Positions 16,156 to 24,723 of a stretch of DNA of 64,000 bases are shown in pieces. The notes under the pieces were generated by a model. It had not been told where the DNA came from. It saw nothing but the letters and a program-made list of their open reading frames with translations, and ran no database searches. The stretch lies in the NCBI GenBank assembly GCA_050186335.1, contig JBFWYO010000013.1, positions 1 through 64,000 of the forward strand, given 5' to 3'. A program made the position numbers and the translations under genes. Origin of the DNA: JBFWYO01 sp050186335. Lineage in GTDB: Bacteria > Pseudomonadota > Alphaproteobacteria > Bin65. Within the stretch, counting starts at the first letter, position 1. Every line of letters starts with the position of its first letter.

Positions 16156-17337
16156 ATGAGCAAGGGCGAAGTTAGCGAGCGCGAATGGCGCCTCTTTGCC
16201 GATCCGGTAACCGGCGTCCCGATCCGGCAGTTGACCGACCGCGGCGCGAATAGCCATCATTTGTATTTTACCAACTCCGGGTGGTATGCGGGCGGCAGCA
16301 AACTGCTGTTCGCTTCCGAGCGGCCGGGCGGCGCAAATCTGTTCAGCATCGCGCTCGACGATGGCGCAATCACTCAACTGACGGACCTCGCGCCGGCCGA
16401 TCCGGCGCGCGAGAGCTCATTCCTGTTCGCCAGCCTGAATCCCGCCAAGCCCGAAGTCTATTTCTGGCATGGCGCGGATCTGGTGGCCCTGGATCTGGAA
16501 ACGCTCGCCGAGCGCAGGATCTATCGCACCCCGGACGGTTTCCTGAACAATATGACGTCGGTGACGGCCGACGGCCGTTATCTGTGCACCGGCCACTACG
16601 CCGATTTGTCGCGCGAGTTCAAAGTCGATCTGCTGAAGGGCTATGTCGGGTTTCGCGAGTATTGGAGCGCGCGGCCGCGCTCGATCATCGTGCGGATCGA
16701 TGTCGCAACGGGCGATTCGAACGTCGTCTTCGAGGAGGATTACTGGATCGGCCACGTCAATGCATCGCCGACGATCCCGCATATCGCGATGTTCTGCCAC
16801 GAGGGGCCGTGGGACGGTGTCGACAATCGAATCTGGGGGCTCGATCTGGAGTCCGGCCGCCACTGGATGATCCGGCCGCGCCGCGACGGCGAACGTATCG
16901 GCCATGAATATTGGCTGGCCGACGGGCGGCGCGTCGGCTTCCACGGCGCCACCGCCGACGGCCGGAGCATTTTCGGGGTCGTCGGCTATGACAATCAAGG
17001 GCTTGTCGAAATGCCGTTCGCGTCACGGTCGACGCACATTCATTCGAACGATCTGAGCATGATCGTCGGCGACGGCACGCGGGCCGATCCGCATCTTTAC
17101 GTCTGGCGCTGTCGCGACGGTTCCGTCTCGGGCCCATCGGCCATTGTGCGCCACGGCAGTTCGTTCCGCGTGCAGGCGACCCACGTCCATCCCCGCTTCA
17201 GCCCGGACGGCGGGCAGATTGTGTTCGTCTCGGACCAAGGCGGCTTCGGCAACGTATACATGATCGAAACCTCGGCCTTGGCCGCCATTCTAGATGCTCC
17301 CGTGCCGAGTAGCGGCACTAAACACACCGGCGCCTGA
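16156..17337 (+). CDS. Oligogalacturonate lyase (PL22 family)
   Basis: The 393-residue protein is a seven-bladed beta-propeller with PL22 features: WRLFADPVTGVPIRQLT at the N-terminus, GWYAGGSKLLFASERPGG, and metal/catalytic histidines in IGHVNASPT, FCHEGPWDG, IGHEYWL, STHIHSND and THVHPRFSPDG. It cleaves unsaturated digalacturonate from pectin breakdown by beta-elimination. There is no signal peptide, so it acts in the cytosol, as family members do. The KduI/KduD or pectate lyase genes usually found with it are absent here. Confidence 0.88.
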   Translation: MSKGEVSEREWRLFADPVTGVPIRQLTDRGANSHHLYFTNSGWYAGGSKLLFASERPGGANLFSIALDDGAITQLTDLAPADPARESSFLFASLNPAKPEVYFWHGADLVALDLETLAERRIYRTPDGFLNNMTSVTADGRYLCTGHYADLSREFKVDLLKGYVGFREYWSARPRSIIVRIDVATGDSNVVFEEDYWIGHVNASPTIPHIAMFCHEGPWDGVDNRIWGLDLESGRHWMIRPRRDGERIGHEYWLADGRRVGFHGATADGRSIFGVVGYDNQGLVEMPFASRSTHIHSNDLSMIVGDGTRADPHLYVWRCRDGSVSGPSAIVRHGSSFRVQATHVHPRFSPDGGQIVFVSDQGGFGNVYMIETSALAAILDAPVPSSGTKHTGA

Positions 17338-17428
17338 CGCGGCCTGGCTGGCGGTTGTTTCGGCCGGCGGGTGCCGTCGAAGAATTGTGCACGGCGGCGG
17401 CATGCGACACCGCGCCGTTCCAGGCGGC

Positions 17429-18880
17429 TTACTTCGACAGCGTCAGCAACGACGCGTCGTCGGTAAGCTTCTTGGCGTCGACCAGCTTCGCGGTGGCGAG
17501 AATGGCTTTGACCTGCGCACGGCATTGTTCGACCGGCGCGCCCAAGCACCCGACGTAGAATACGTTCTGCGTGTCGGCGGCGACGTGGCGAATGATTTTC
17601 TTTCGTACGGCTACCGCCCGGAAGGCGAAGCCGAAGCTTTCCTTGCCTTGTAACAGCGTCGCCATCACTTGCGGCCAAACGCGCCAATAATCGCCCGCGA
17701 ACAGATGCACCGGCGCGGGGAATAGGTTTGCGTACCGCTTGAACTGCGGATACTCGCGAACCGGCACGAACGGGCCGGCCAGGAACGCGACAAGGCCGAC
17801 GACGAGCACGCCGTTCGCGATATGGCGGCTGCGGCGATCGAGTGCCATCGCGACGAAGCACAGGCCAAACGAGAGCAGGACCAGCAGCACGAACAGGATC
17901 GGCGTGGCATAGCGGAAATGATAGGAATTGACGGCGATCCAGGCGCTGGCCGCCAGCAACAGCAACCAGCCGCAGGCAAACGCAATCAACACGAGCACGG
18001 CCGGCAGGCGAACGATGCCCGCGGGCCGTCGGTCGTCCGGCATACGCCGCGCGATCACGAGCCAAGACACCGCTACGCTCACGACAACCAGAATGAGAGT
18101 CCAGATGTGCAAAACGTCGACAATCCGCGCGAACACCAGCGGCAGTTTGGTGTAGATCGCCAGAAGATCGAGGTCGGTATAAGTGCCCTTGGGCCCCGGA
18201 TGGAAACGCGCGATCACCATCCAGACGACGAAAGCCGCGACCGTCAAGCCGGCAAAGACAATCGACGCGCGGTCGATCTTGCGGTTCAGCAGGCATCGGC
18301 CGACGCTCAGCGCCAACGCCGGAAGGACGATGCTGAAATTGACGCCCATGGCGACGGAAAGCAGCGCACCCGAGACGGCAAATGCCGCGAAAGCCGGCGG
18401 CGGGCGCGAGACGAAATTGAAAAAGGCAATGCCGAGCAGCAGGAACGGTAGCGCGTATTCGACGTGCAGGATTGCGACGTCGTAGACGACGATCGGCTTG
18501 ACGATCAGAAAGAAGCTGCATGCCAGGCCGAGAAAGATCAGCCGCCGGATGGCAACGCGTTCGCCGTTCTGCACCGCCTTCGGCGCGACGCGGTCGGCGC
18601 AAAACCAGAACAAGCCGTACAGGGCGAAACACGGTATCAGCATGCAGGCATACAGGTTCAGCGCGGGATCGCGCAGCGGGAAAGCCAGCAGCGGCAGCAG
18701 ATTCGCCAGACGGTTCTGTTCCCAATAGAACAACGTCAATTTCTGCAAAGACATGATCGATATCATAATGGCGTCGGCGTTCAGAAACGCAGGCGCGATC
18801 CGGTTGACCGTCAGGCACGACAACAGAACGACCAGAATCAGGTCCGGCCATGCGGTCTCGATCCATTTTTTCGGATTCAT
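17429..18880 (-). CDS. Polytopic membrane protein, GT-C glycosyltransferase-like
   Basis: The 483-residue protein has about ten hydrophobic helices (for example LILVVLLSCLTV, FLIVKPIVVYDVAILHVEYA, LVLIAFACGWLLLLAASAWI). A soluble C-terminal domain of about 100 residues contains a CLGAPVEQC cysteine pair. The layout, many helices plus an extracytoplasmic domain, is that of GT-C-type lipid-linked sugar transferases. No catalytic DE or DD loop can be assigned with certainty. The neighbouring carbohydrate genes support the idea only weakly. Confidence 0.65.
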   Translation of the reverse strand: MNPKKWIETAWPDLILVVLLSCLTVNRIAPAFLNADAIMISIMSLQKLTLFYWEQNRLANLLPLLAFPLRDPALNLYACMLIPCFALYGLFWFCADRVAPKAVQNGERVAIRRLIFLGLACSFFLIVKPIVVYDVAILHVEYALPFLLLGIAFFNFVSRPPPAFAAFAVSGALLSVAMGVNFSIVLPALALSVGRCLLNRKIDRASIVFAGLTVAAFVVWMVIARFHPGPKGTYTDLDLLAIYTKLPLVFARIVDVLHIWTLILVVVSVAVSWLVIARRMPDDRRPAGIVRLPAVLVLIAFACGWLLLLAASAWIAVNSYHFRYATPILFVLLVLLSFGLCFVAMALDRRSRHIANGVLVVGLVAFLAGPFVPVREYPQFKRYANLFPAPVHLFAGDYWRVWPQVMATLLQGKESFGFAFRAVAVRKKIIRHVAADTQNVFYVGCLGAPVEQCRAQVKAILATAKLVDAKKLTDDASLLTLSK

Positions 18881-19059
18881 GGGAAATCGAACGTTTCCGA
18901 TGGATGGAATATAAGAAATGGCGCGCCGGGAACGATCCGGCAGATCGGCCGCCCCCGCGTCCGAAGTGCCCCGAAACAGTAGGGCAGGAATGCATTATTT
19001 GCCAGTCGCGCGCGCACGATCACGCGGCGCCCGGCCGGCTTGACGAAACTACCGTTGCA

Positions 19060-20265
19060 TCATTCGTGGCGCAGCGCCTGGATCGGATCGAGGCGGGCGG
19101 CGCGGCGCGCGGGGAAATAGCCGAACACGACGCCGACCGCGGCGGAGAACAGGAACGCCACGACGACGATCACGGGGTCGAGCACGAACGGCAGCTGCAT
19201 GGCGCTGGTCGCCAGGGCCGACAGCCCAAGCCCGAGCGCGATGCCGATCATTCCGCCGAACAGCGAGAGTACGACCGCTTCGATGAGGAATTGCATCAGC
19301 ACGTCCTGCTCGAGCGCACCGATCGCGAGGCGCACGCCGATCTCGCGCGTCCGCTCGGTGACCGACACCAGCATGATGTTCATGATGCCGATGCCGCCGA
19401 CCAGCAGGCTGACGCCGGCGACGGCCGCCAGCAACGTCGTCAGCAGCGTCGTCGTGCCGGTCAAGGTATCGGCGATCTGTTTCATGTCGCGCACGGAGAA
19501 ATCGTCTTCCTTGCCCCCGATGATGCCGCGGCGTTCGCGCATCAGGCGTTCGATATCGGCCTGCACTTTCGCCGTCTCGATCCCGTCGGCCGCGGAGAGG
19601 AAGATGGTGCCGATTTCGGTGCTGCCCGCGATGCGGCGTTGGAAGGTCCGGAGCGGCATCAGCACGATATCGTCCTGATCGCTGCCGAAGCTGGATTGGC
19701 CTTTGGATCCCAACACGCCGACGACTTCGCAGGACACCTTGTTGACGCGGATCACGCGGCCCAGGCCGTCTTCGCTGCCGAACAGCTTGCTGCGCACCGT
19801 CTCCCCGACGACGCAGACGCTGCGACCGCCGCGCAATTCGGCGTCGAGAAACTGGCGGCCAGCCTTGAGCGTCCAGTCGTGCGTGATGAAATAGCCGTTG
19901 TCGGTGCCGGCCACCGGTCCGCTACGATTTTCCGATCCGTAGATGACCGTCACGGATTTCTGCGAAACCGGTGCGATGGCGCGAAGGCCGCTGATCTGGC
20001 TGCGCAGCGCCTCGATGTCCCGGACGTTGAACTGCTTCGCCTCTGCGCTCGCGCGGCCGGGGCCGAACTGGCCGGGCCGGACGGTCAACAGGTTGCTGCC
20101 GAGTTTGGCCAGATCCGCGGCAACCTTGGCCGTCGTGCCGTTGCCGACGGTGACCATCGCGATCACGGCGCCGACGCCGATCACGATCCCGAGGATGGTC
20201 AGGAACGAGCGCAACGCGTTACGCAATATGGCCTGCCGGGCAAGCTTGATGGCTTCAAACAGCAT
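19060..20265 (-). CDS. MacB-like ABC transporter permease (FtsX/MacB_PCD)
   Basis: The 401-residue protein has one N-terminal membrane helix (LRSFLTILGIVIGVGAVIAM), a large periplasmic domain (residues about 45-250) and three C-terminal helices with the signature RTREIGVRLAIGALEQDVL. This is the MacB periplasmic core plus FtsX arrangement. The ATPase, fused in E. coli MacB, is here a separate upstream gene overlapping by 11 bases. It works with the adaptor at 20992-22293 to extrude a substrate across the envelope. Confidence 0.94.
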   Translation of the reverse strand: MLFEAIKLARQAILRNALRSFLTILGIVIGVGAVIAMVTVGNGTTAKVAADLAKLGSNLLTVRPGQFGPGRASAEAKQFNVRDIEALRSQISGLRAIAPVSQKSVTVIYGSENRSGPVAGTDNGYFITHDWTLKAGRQFLDAELRGGRSVCVVGETVRSKLFGSEDGLGRVIRVNKVSCEVVGVLGSKGQSSFGSDQDDIVLMPLRTFQRRIAGSTEIGTIFLSAADGIETAKVQADIERLMRERRGIIGGKEDDFSVRDMKQIADTLTGTTTLLTTLLAAVAGVSLLVGGIGIMNIMLVSVTERTREIGVRLAIGALEQDVLMQFLIEAVVLSLFGGMIGIALGLGLSALATSAMQLPFVLDPVIVVVAFLFSAAVGVVFGYFPARRAARLDPIQALRHE

Positions 20266-20995
20266 CGGGGCCTTCCGGGTTCGCCAGGTCGGAATCGATC
20301 TTGCCGTCGACGAAGCGGATGATGCGCCGCGCGTACTTCGCCATGTCGGGTTCGTGGGTGACCATGATCACGGTGATCGCCTGGTCGCGATTGAGCCCGG
20401 TGAGCAGGTCCATGATCTCGCGGCTGGTCTTGGTGTCGAGATTGCCGGTCGGCTCGTCGGCCAGGAGTATGGCCGGGTCCGTCACGATCGCGCGGGCAAT
20501 CGCCACGCGCTGTTGCTGGCCGCCCGATAGCTTTCCCGGCGGGTGATGCTCGCGGCCCTTCAGGCCGACGCGTTCGAGCGCCTCCATCGCCAGGGTGCGT
20601 CGCCGATGCAATGGCAGGCCGCGGTAAATCAGCGGCAGTTCGACGTTCTCGATCGCGGAAGTGCGCGGCAGAAGATTGAAGCCTTGAAAGACGAATCCGA
20701 TGTAATGCCGCCGCAACAGCGCGCGCTGCCGGCGTTCCAGGTGTCCCGCGTCGATTCCGCTGAACCAGTAATTGCCGTCGGTCGGCGTATCGAGACAGCC
20801 GATCATGTTCATCGCCGTCGACTTGCCGGAGCCGGACGGGCCCATGATCGCGACGAATTCACCGGCGGCGATTTTCATGTCCACGCCGTTGAGAGCGTAG
20901 ACCGTCGATTCGCCGGAGCCGTAAAGCTTGGTCACGCCGCCGAATTCGATGAACGAGGTGGCCGGCTCTGCGGCCGTTTGCGCGGTGGCGTTCAT
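20255..20995 (-). CDS. ABC transporter ATP-binding protein (MacB/LolD type)
   Basis: The 246-residue protein has Walker A GPSGSGKST, signature LSGGQQQRVAIARA, Walker B ILLADEPTGNLD and the H-loop MVTHEPD. Start at 20995 overlaps the adaptor's stop by four bases (ATGA), which fixes the reading frame start; upstream in-frame codons lie inside the adaptor gene. It powers the MacB-like permease. Confidence 0.95.
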   Translation of the reverse strand: MNATAQTAAEPATSFIEFGGVTKLYGSGESTVYALNGVDMKIAAGEFVAIMGPSGSGKSTAMNMIGCLDTPTDGNYWFSGIDAGHLERRQRALLRRHYIGFVFQGFNLLPRTSAIENVELPLIYRGLPLHRRRTLAMEALERVGLKGREHHPPGKLSGGQQQRVAIARAIVTDPAILLADEPTGNLDTKTSREIMDLLTGLNRDQAITVIMVTHEPDMAKYARRIIRFVDGKIDSDLANPEGPDAV

Positions 20996-22293
20996 TTTCG
21001 CTTGGCGACCGTGGTGTCGACGATCACGGCCTGGCCCACCTTCAGATCGCCTTTGACGATTTCCGTGCGTTGCCCGTCGGTGGCGCCCGTCACCACCGTG
21101 ACGGCGACTGGCACGCCGTCCTTCAGAATCCACACCCGGCGGTTCGGTCCGTCATTTGTCTTCTGGCTGGCCGGGCGGAACGGTCCCCGCCGCATGAACA
21201 GCTGATCCAGCAATCCCTTGTTATCGTTTGCCGACGCAACCGGTGGTGCGAAGCGCAAAGCCGCATTCGGCACGGTCAGTGCATCGACGACTTCCAGCAC
21301 CGTAATTTCCGCCGTCGCCGTCATGCCGGGGCGCAGCAGCAACTCGGCATTGTCCGTCTGCAGGACCGCCTTGTAGGTGACGACGCCCTGCACCACCGCC
21401 GAGCCGAACCGCAACTGACGGATGCGCGCCTCGAATTTTCGCTCCGGGAATGCGTCGACGGAAAATTGCGCCTTCTGGCCTTCCTTCACCACGCCGACGT
21501 CGGCTTCGTCAACGTCGACTTGGATCTCCATCTGCCGCAGATCCTCGGCGATGGTGAACAGGATCGGTGCCTGAAACGACGACGCGACGGTTTGGCCCGG
21601 CTCGACGTTGCGTGCGAGCACGACGCCGTTGATCGGCGAGACGATCTTGGCTTTGACGAGGTTGGTCTCGTTCAATTGCAGGTCCGCTTCGGCGATCGCG
21701 ACGTCCGCCTCCGCGGATGCAATCCCGGCGATGGCCCGGTCGTAATCGGCCTTGGCAATATCGACGTCCTGGGCAGACGAAACCCTGGTCGCCGCCAGCG
21801 CCAGCTTGCGCTCGTACGCCAGCTTCTTTTCGATCAGCGTGGCCCGGCCTTCCGCGAGCTTGGCCTTGGATGCGGCGAGCTTTGCACGCGAACTGGCGAC
21901 CGCCGAGTTCAACTTGTCGGTGTCGAGCTCCGCCAGCACTTGGCCGATCTTGACCTGCGAATTGTATTCGACAAGCACCTTGCGGATGGTGCCGGAAAGT
22001 TCGCTCGAAATGTCGACCTTGTTGGTCGGCTGGACCGTGCCTGTCGCCGAAACGTATACGACAATTGAGCTTCGGTTCGTCGGCTGCGTCACGAAGGTTT
22101 GCGGCGCCGAGGTCGATCCGCCGACCAGCCAAAATAGTCCGCCTGCCAACACAAGAAGCGCGGCGGCTGCGATCCAAAAAGATTGGCGTCGCGGCGAATA
22201 CCAATGGTTCGCTGCGCGGTTCAATCCGAGCGCCGCCTCGATCGTTGCACGATCCGTTTTGGTTTTGGGTGAATCCACTGCGACCTTCCGCAT
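20992..22293 (-). CDS. MacA-like periplasmic adaptor (HlyD/RND family)
   Basis: The 433-residue protein has an N-terminal membrane anchor (WIAAAALLVLAGGLFWLVGG), a split lipoyl domain (VDISSELSGTIRKVLVEYNS and IVSPINGVVLARNVEPGQTV) around a long helical hairpin rich in Ala, Lys and Glu (residues about 125-205), and a barrel domain (QLRFGSAVVQGVVTYKAVLQ). It bridges the inner-membrane ABC pump and an outer-membrane channel. No TolC-like gene is present in the window, so the channel must be encoded elsewhere. First gene of a three-gene operon. Confidence 0.94.
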   Translation of the reverse strand: MRKVAVDSPKTKTDRATIEAALGLNRAANHWYSPRRQSFWIAAAALLVLAGGLFWLVGGSTSAPQTFVTQPTNRSSIVVYVSATGTVQPTNKVDISSELSGTIRKVLVEYNSQVKIGQVLAELDTDKLNSAVASSRAKLAASKAKLAEGRATLIEKKLAYERKLALAATRVSSAQDVDIAKADYDRAIAGIASAEADVAIAEADLQLNETNLVKAKIVSPINGVVLARNVEPGQTVASSFQAPILFTIAEDLRQMEIQVDVDEADVGVVKEGQKAQFSVDAFPERKFEARIRQLRFGSAVVQGVVTYKAVLQTDNAELLLRPGMTATAEITVLEVVDALTVPNAALRFAPPVASANDNKGLLDQLFMRRGPFRPASQKTNDGPNRRVWILKDGVPVAVTVVTGATDGQRTEIVKGDLKVGQAVIVDTTVAKRK

Positions 22294-22523
22294 TTGCCGA
22301 CATCAAGAGTCGGCGATATTGCCGCCTTGAACGCGGCGATTCGCTGGATCGGGCGTGCCGGACAATGCATCAGCGCTCCGGACGTTCTGCCGAGTCGCAA
22401 CGTCGCTGCAATCGAAGTATTTGTCGCACAGTCCGGCTTGAGCCGAATTGCGCTACATCAAGCCCGCCGAGGCCGCAACCGGTCTCGCCTGGCATTCCGG
22501 CTCGCCAGATCGTTCCAACGCCG

Positions 22524-23246
22524 TCAAACGGCCAAATCCGCAGCTTGAATCTTTTTGACGCCTTGCGCCGCCATGGCTTTCCATGCGGCCGCCAGCGAGC
22601 CCTGGGCGTCGATGCCGCGCGCCGCATCCTCGATGACGTAGGCTGCAAAGCCTTCGCGGCGCGCGTCCATGGCGGTCCAGGCGACGCAGAAATCGGTCGC
22701 CAGGCCGACGCAGAACACGCGGTTGATGCCGCGCTGCTTCAGATAGCCGCCCAGCCCGGTCGAGGTCTTGCGGTCGGCCTCGAAGAACGCGGAATAGCTG
22801 TCGACACCTTTGCGGTATCCCTTGCGAATCACCAATTGCGCATGCGGGATGCTGATGTCCTTGTGGATATCGGCGCCCGGCGTGCCTTGCACGCAATGAT
22901 CCGGCCACAACACTTGTTTGCCGTACGGCAAATCGATCGTATCGAAGGGCTTCCTGTTGGCGTGGGTCGAAGCGAACGAAATGTGGCCGGGCGTGTGCCA
23001 ATCCTGCGTCAGCACGACGTTTTGGAATCCCTTCGCGATGCGGTTGACCAGCGGGATGATTTCCTCGGCCTTCGGCACGGCCAAACTGCCGCCGGCGGTG
23101 AAGCAGTTCTGGATATCGACGACGATCAAAACGTCGCTCGCCTTGGGCGCGAGCTTCGCCGCCTGGGCCAAACCAGCCTTGGTCGAAGCCAGCGCGGCGG
23201 CCGCGCCCGCGGCCAATAAGAAATGACGTCGCGCCATGCGTTGCAT
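22524..23246 (-). CDS. pncA: Nicotinamidase/pyrazinamidase (isochorismatase fold), exported
   Basis: The 240-residue protein carries the cysteine hydrolase triad: Asp in LIVVDIQNCF, Lys in VIRKGYRKG and Cys in GLATDFCVAWT, plus the metal-binding D-x-H-x3-H (QDWHTPGH). It hydrolyses nicotinamide to nicotinate for NAD salvage. A twin-arginine-like signal peptide precedes it (MARRHFLLAAGAAAALAS, cleavage near AQA), which is unusual for an enzyme normally cytosolic. The start at 23246 has GGAGAAGG upstream; the ATG at 23237 is the alternative. Confidence 0.88.
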   Translation of the reverse strand: MQRMARRHFLLAAGAAAALASTKAGLAQAAKLAPKASDVLIVVDIQNCFTAGGSLAVPKAEEIIPLVNRIAKGFQNVVLTQDWHTPGHISFASTHANRKPFDTIDLPYGKQVLWPDHCVQGTPGADIHKDISIPHAQLVIRKGYRKGVDSYSAFFEADRKTSTGLGGYLKQRGINRVFCVGLATDFCVAWTAMDARREGFAAYVIEDAARGIDAQGSLAAAWKAMAAQGVKKIQAADLAV

Positions 23247-23388
23247 GTGCCTTCTCCCTTGCCGATCCGCGGCCGAAAGTGAAATCATGGCATCCGGTGC
23301 GTGCGCTGGCAATGACGGCCTGTCTGTCCCCTGGCCCGCGCGGATCTTAAATAATGTTGGTAAATCAATTGGTTGCGGAGATATCGCC

Positions 23389-23431
23389 AGTGACCCTGAT
23401 CACAGACTCTTCCGCCCATCGGCCAGATAAT
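23389..23431 (+). promoter_or_regulatory. CRP/FNR-like site and -10 element upstream of the second FecR gene
   Basis: AGTGA-CCCTGA-TCACA (23389-23404) is a nearly perfect CRP-type palindrome with GTGA-N6-TCAC arms. GATAAT at 23426-23431 could be a -10 hexamer; with a start near 23438 the palindrome would be centred at -41.5, the position of class II CRP activation. The site is in the divergent gap between pncA and the FecR gene. This is a prediction from sequence only. Confidence 0.45.
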
Positions 23432-23497
23432 GCATTTAATATATGTTGGATCGGCTAGGCACACGACGTGCCCGGCCGTCCGCTTCAGGAGGCGATC

Positions 23498-24403
23498 ATG
23501 TCAATCCGTTCCATCCGTAAGTTCGGCGCCGTCGCGTCGATGTTGATGGCGACGGTTTATGCTGCGACCGCGTTCGCTGCCGTCGGCGACAAGGCCGGTG
23601 TCGCCGGTGCGGTGCGCGGCAACGTCCAGCTGGTGTCGTATCAGACGCCGACCGCGACGACCGGCAAGAAAGTGCTGAGCGGCGACCAGATCGTGCTCGG
23701 CGATAAGATCAACACCGGTCCGGACTCGGGCCTGCAGGTCATGCTGCTCGACGAAACCACGTTCACCATCGGGCCGAACTCGACCTTGGTGATCGACGAA
23801 TACGTATTCGATCCTGCGACCGGTGCCGGCAAGATGACCGCCAGCGTGGTCAAGGGCTCGTTCCGTTTCGTCTCGGGCAAGATCGCCCGTACGCAGCCTG
23901 AGAACATGAACATCAAGCTGCCGAACGGTTCGATCGGCATTCGCGGCACCATCGTGGTCGGCCAGACGGACGGCATCATGTCGACCATTCTGCTGGCCGG
24001 CGTCGGTTACGAGAACGATGCGGCGCGTCGCGCGAGCTGGGTCGTGGTCAGCGCCGGCGGCAAGGATTGCGAAATCCGCCGTCAGGGTTTTGCGGTCACC
24101 ATCGCCGGACCGGGCCAGAAATGTTCGGATCCGTTCCGCCCGGCCGATACGCAGAAGACGCAGCTGATTCAAAGCACCGGCTTGGCGCTGGTGGTGCCGG
24201 CCAACAGCACGGACCTCCCGGGGCTGCCGGGCAATACGCTGCCGCCGATCAACCCGAACCTGCCGGGCGACAAGGCCATCAAGGACGTGACGCAGAACCA
24301 TGGCACGATCACTACGGTGCAGCCGGGCTGCCCGACCGTGACGCGCTCGATCAACCTCGGCACGCGCAGCCGAACCACGACGACCGATTACAGCCCCTGC
24401 TGA
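23498..24403 (+). CDS. Exported FecR-domain protein (second copy)
   Basis: The 301-residue precursor starts at 23498 after AGGAGG. It has a signal peptide (SIRKFGAVASMLMATVYAAT, cleavage near AFAA) and a FecR domain with the same motifs as the island protein at 2534-3415: GDQIVLGDKINTGPDSG, MLLDETTFTIGPNSTLVIDE, GSFRFVSGK and NGSIGIRGTIVVG. A cysteine pair and a Pro/Asn-rich tail ending in YSPC follow. There is no anchor, sigma factor or TonB receptor nearby, so an extracytoplasmic structural or carrier role is more likely than regulation. Codon use here is GC-rich, unlike the island copy. Confidence 0.85.
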   Translation: MSIRSIRKFGAVASMLMATVYAATAFAAVGDKAGVAGAVRGNVQLVSYQTPTATTGKKVLSGDQIVLGDKINTGPDSGLQVMLLDETTFTIGPNSTLVIDEYVFDPATGAGKMTASVVKGSFRFVSGKIARTQPENMNIKLPNGSIGIRGTIVVGQTDGIMSTILLAGVGYENDAARRASWVVVSAGGKDCEIRRQGFAVTIAGPGQKCSDPFRPADTQKTQLIQSTGLALVVPANSTDLPGLPGNTLPPINPNLPGDKAIKDVTQNHGTITTVQPGCPTVTRSINLGTRSRTTTTDYSPC

Positions 24404-24427
24404 ACCGGATTTAACGGCGCAAAACCG

Positions 24428-24455
24428 AACGGGGCAGCCGCCGAGCTGCCCCGTT
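24428..24455 (+). terminator. Hairpin terminator after the second FecR gene
   Basis: AACGGGGCAGC (24428-24438) pairs perfectly with GCTGCCCCGTT (24445-24455) around a six-base loop. A short T-containing run follows. It lies 25 bases after the FecR stop codon. Confidence 0.75.
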
Positions 24456-24723
24456 CCGTTTGGGCGGTCGTGCGACCGGGCGGTAACGCACGAACGCGCG
24501 GTCGCGATAGTTCGCGCTCGGAAAAGACGTAGCGCGCGCGAATTTCTGGCGGTCGCGGCATCCGGCCGGTATCCTCGCGCTGCAAACGCCCTGCCGACCG
24601 CGGAGCACAGTACCATGCGCATTGCCTCCACCGCCGAACCCGCGCTCGTCGCCGCGTCCCATGTCGCCCGCGGCGATCGATTTCGCGCGGCGTCGGCGCG
24701 GTAGCCGAACGGCGAGCCTCGCA

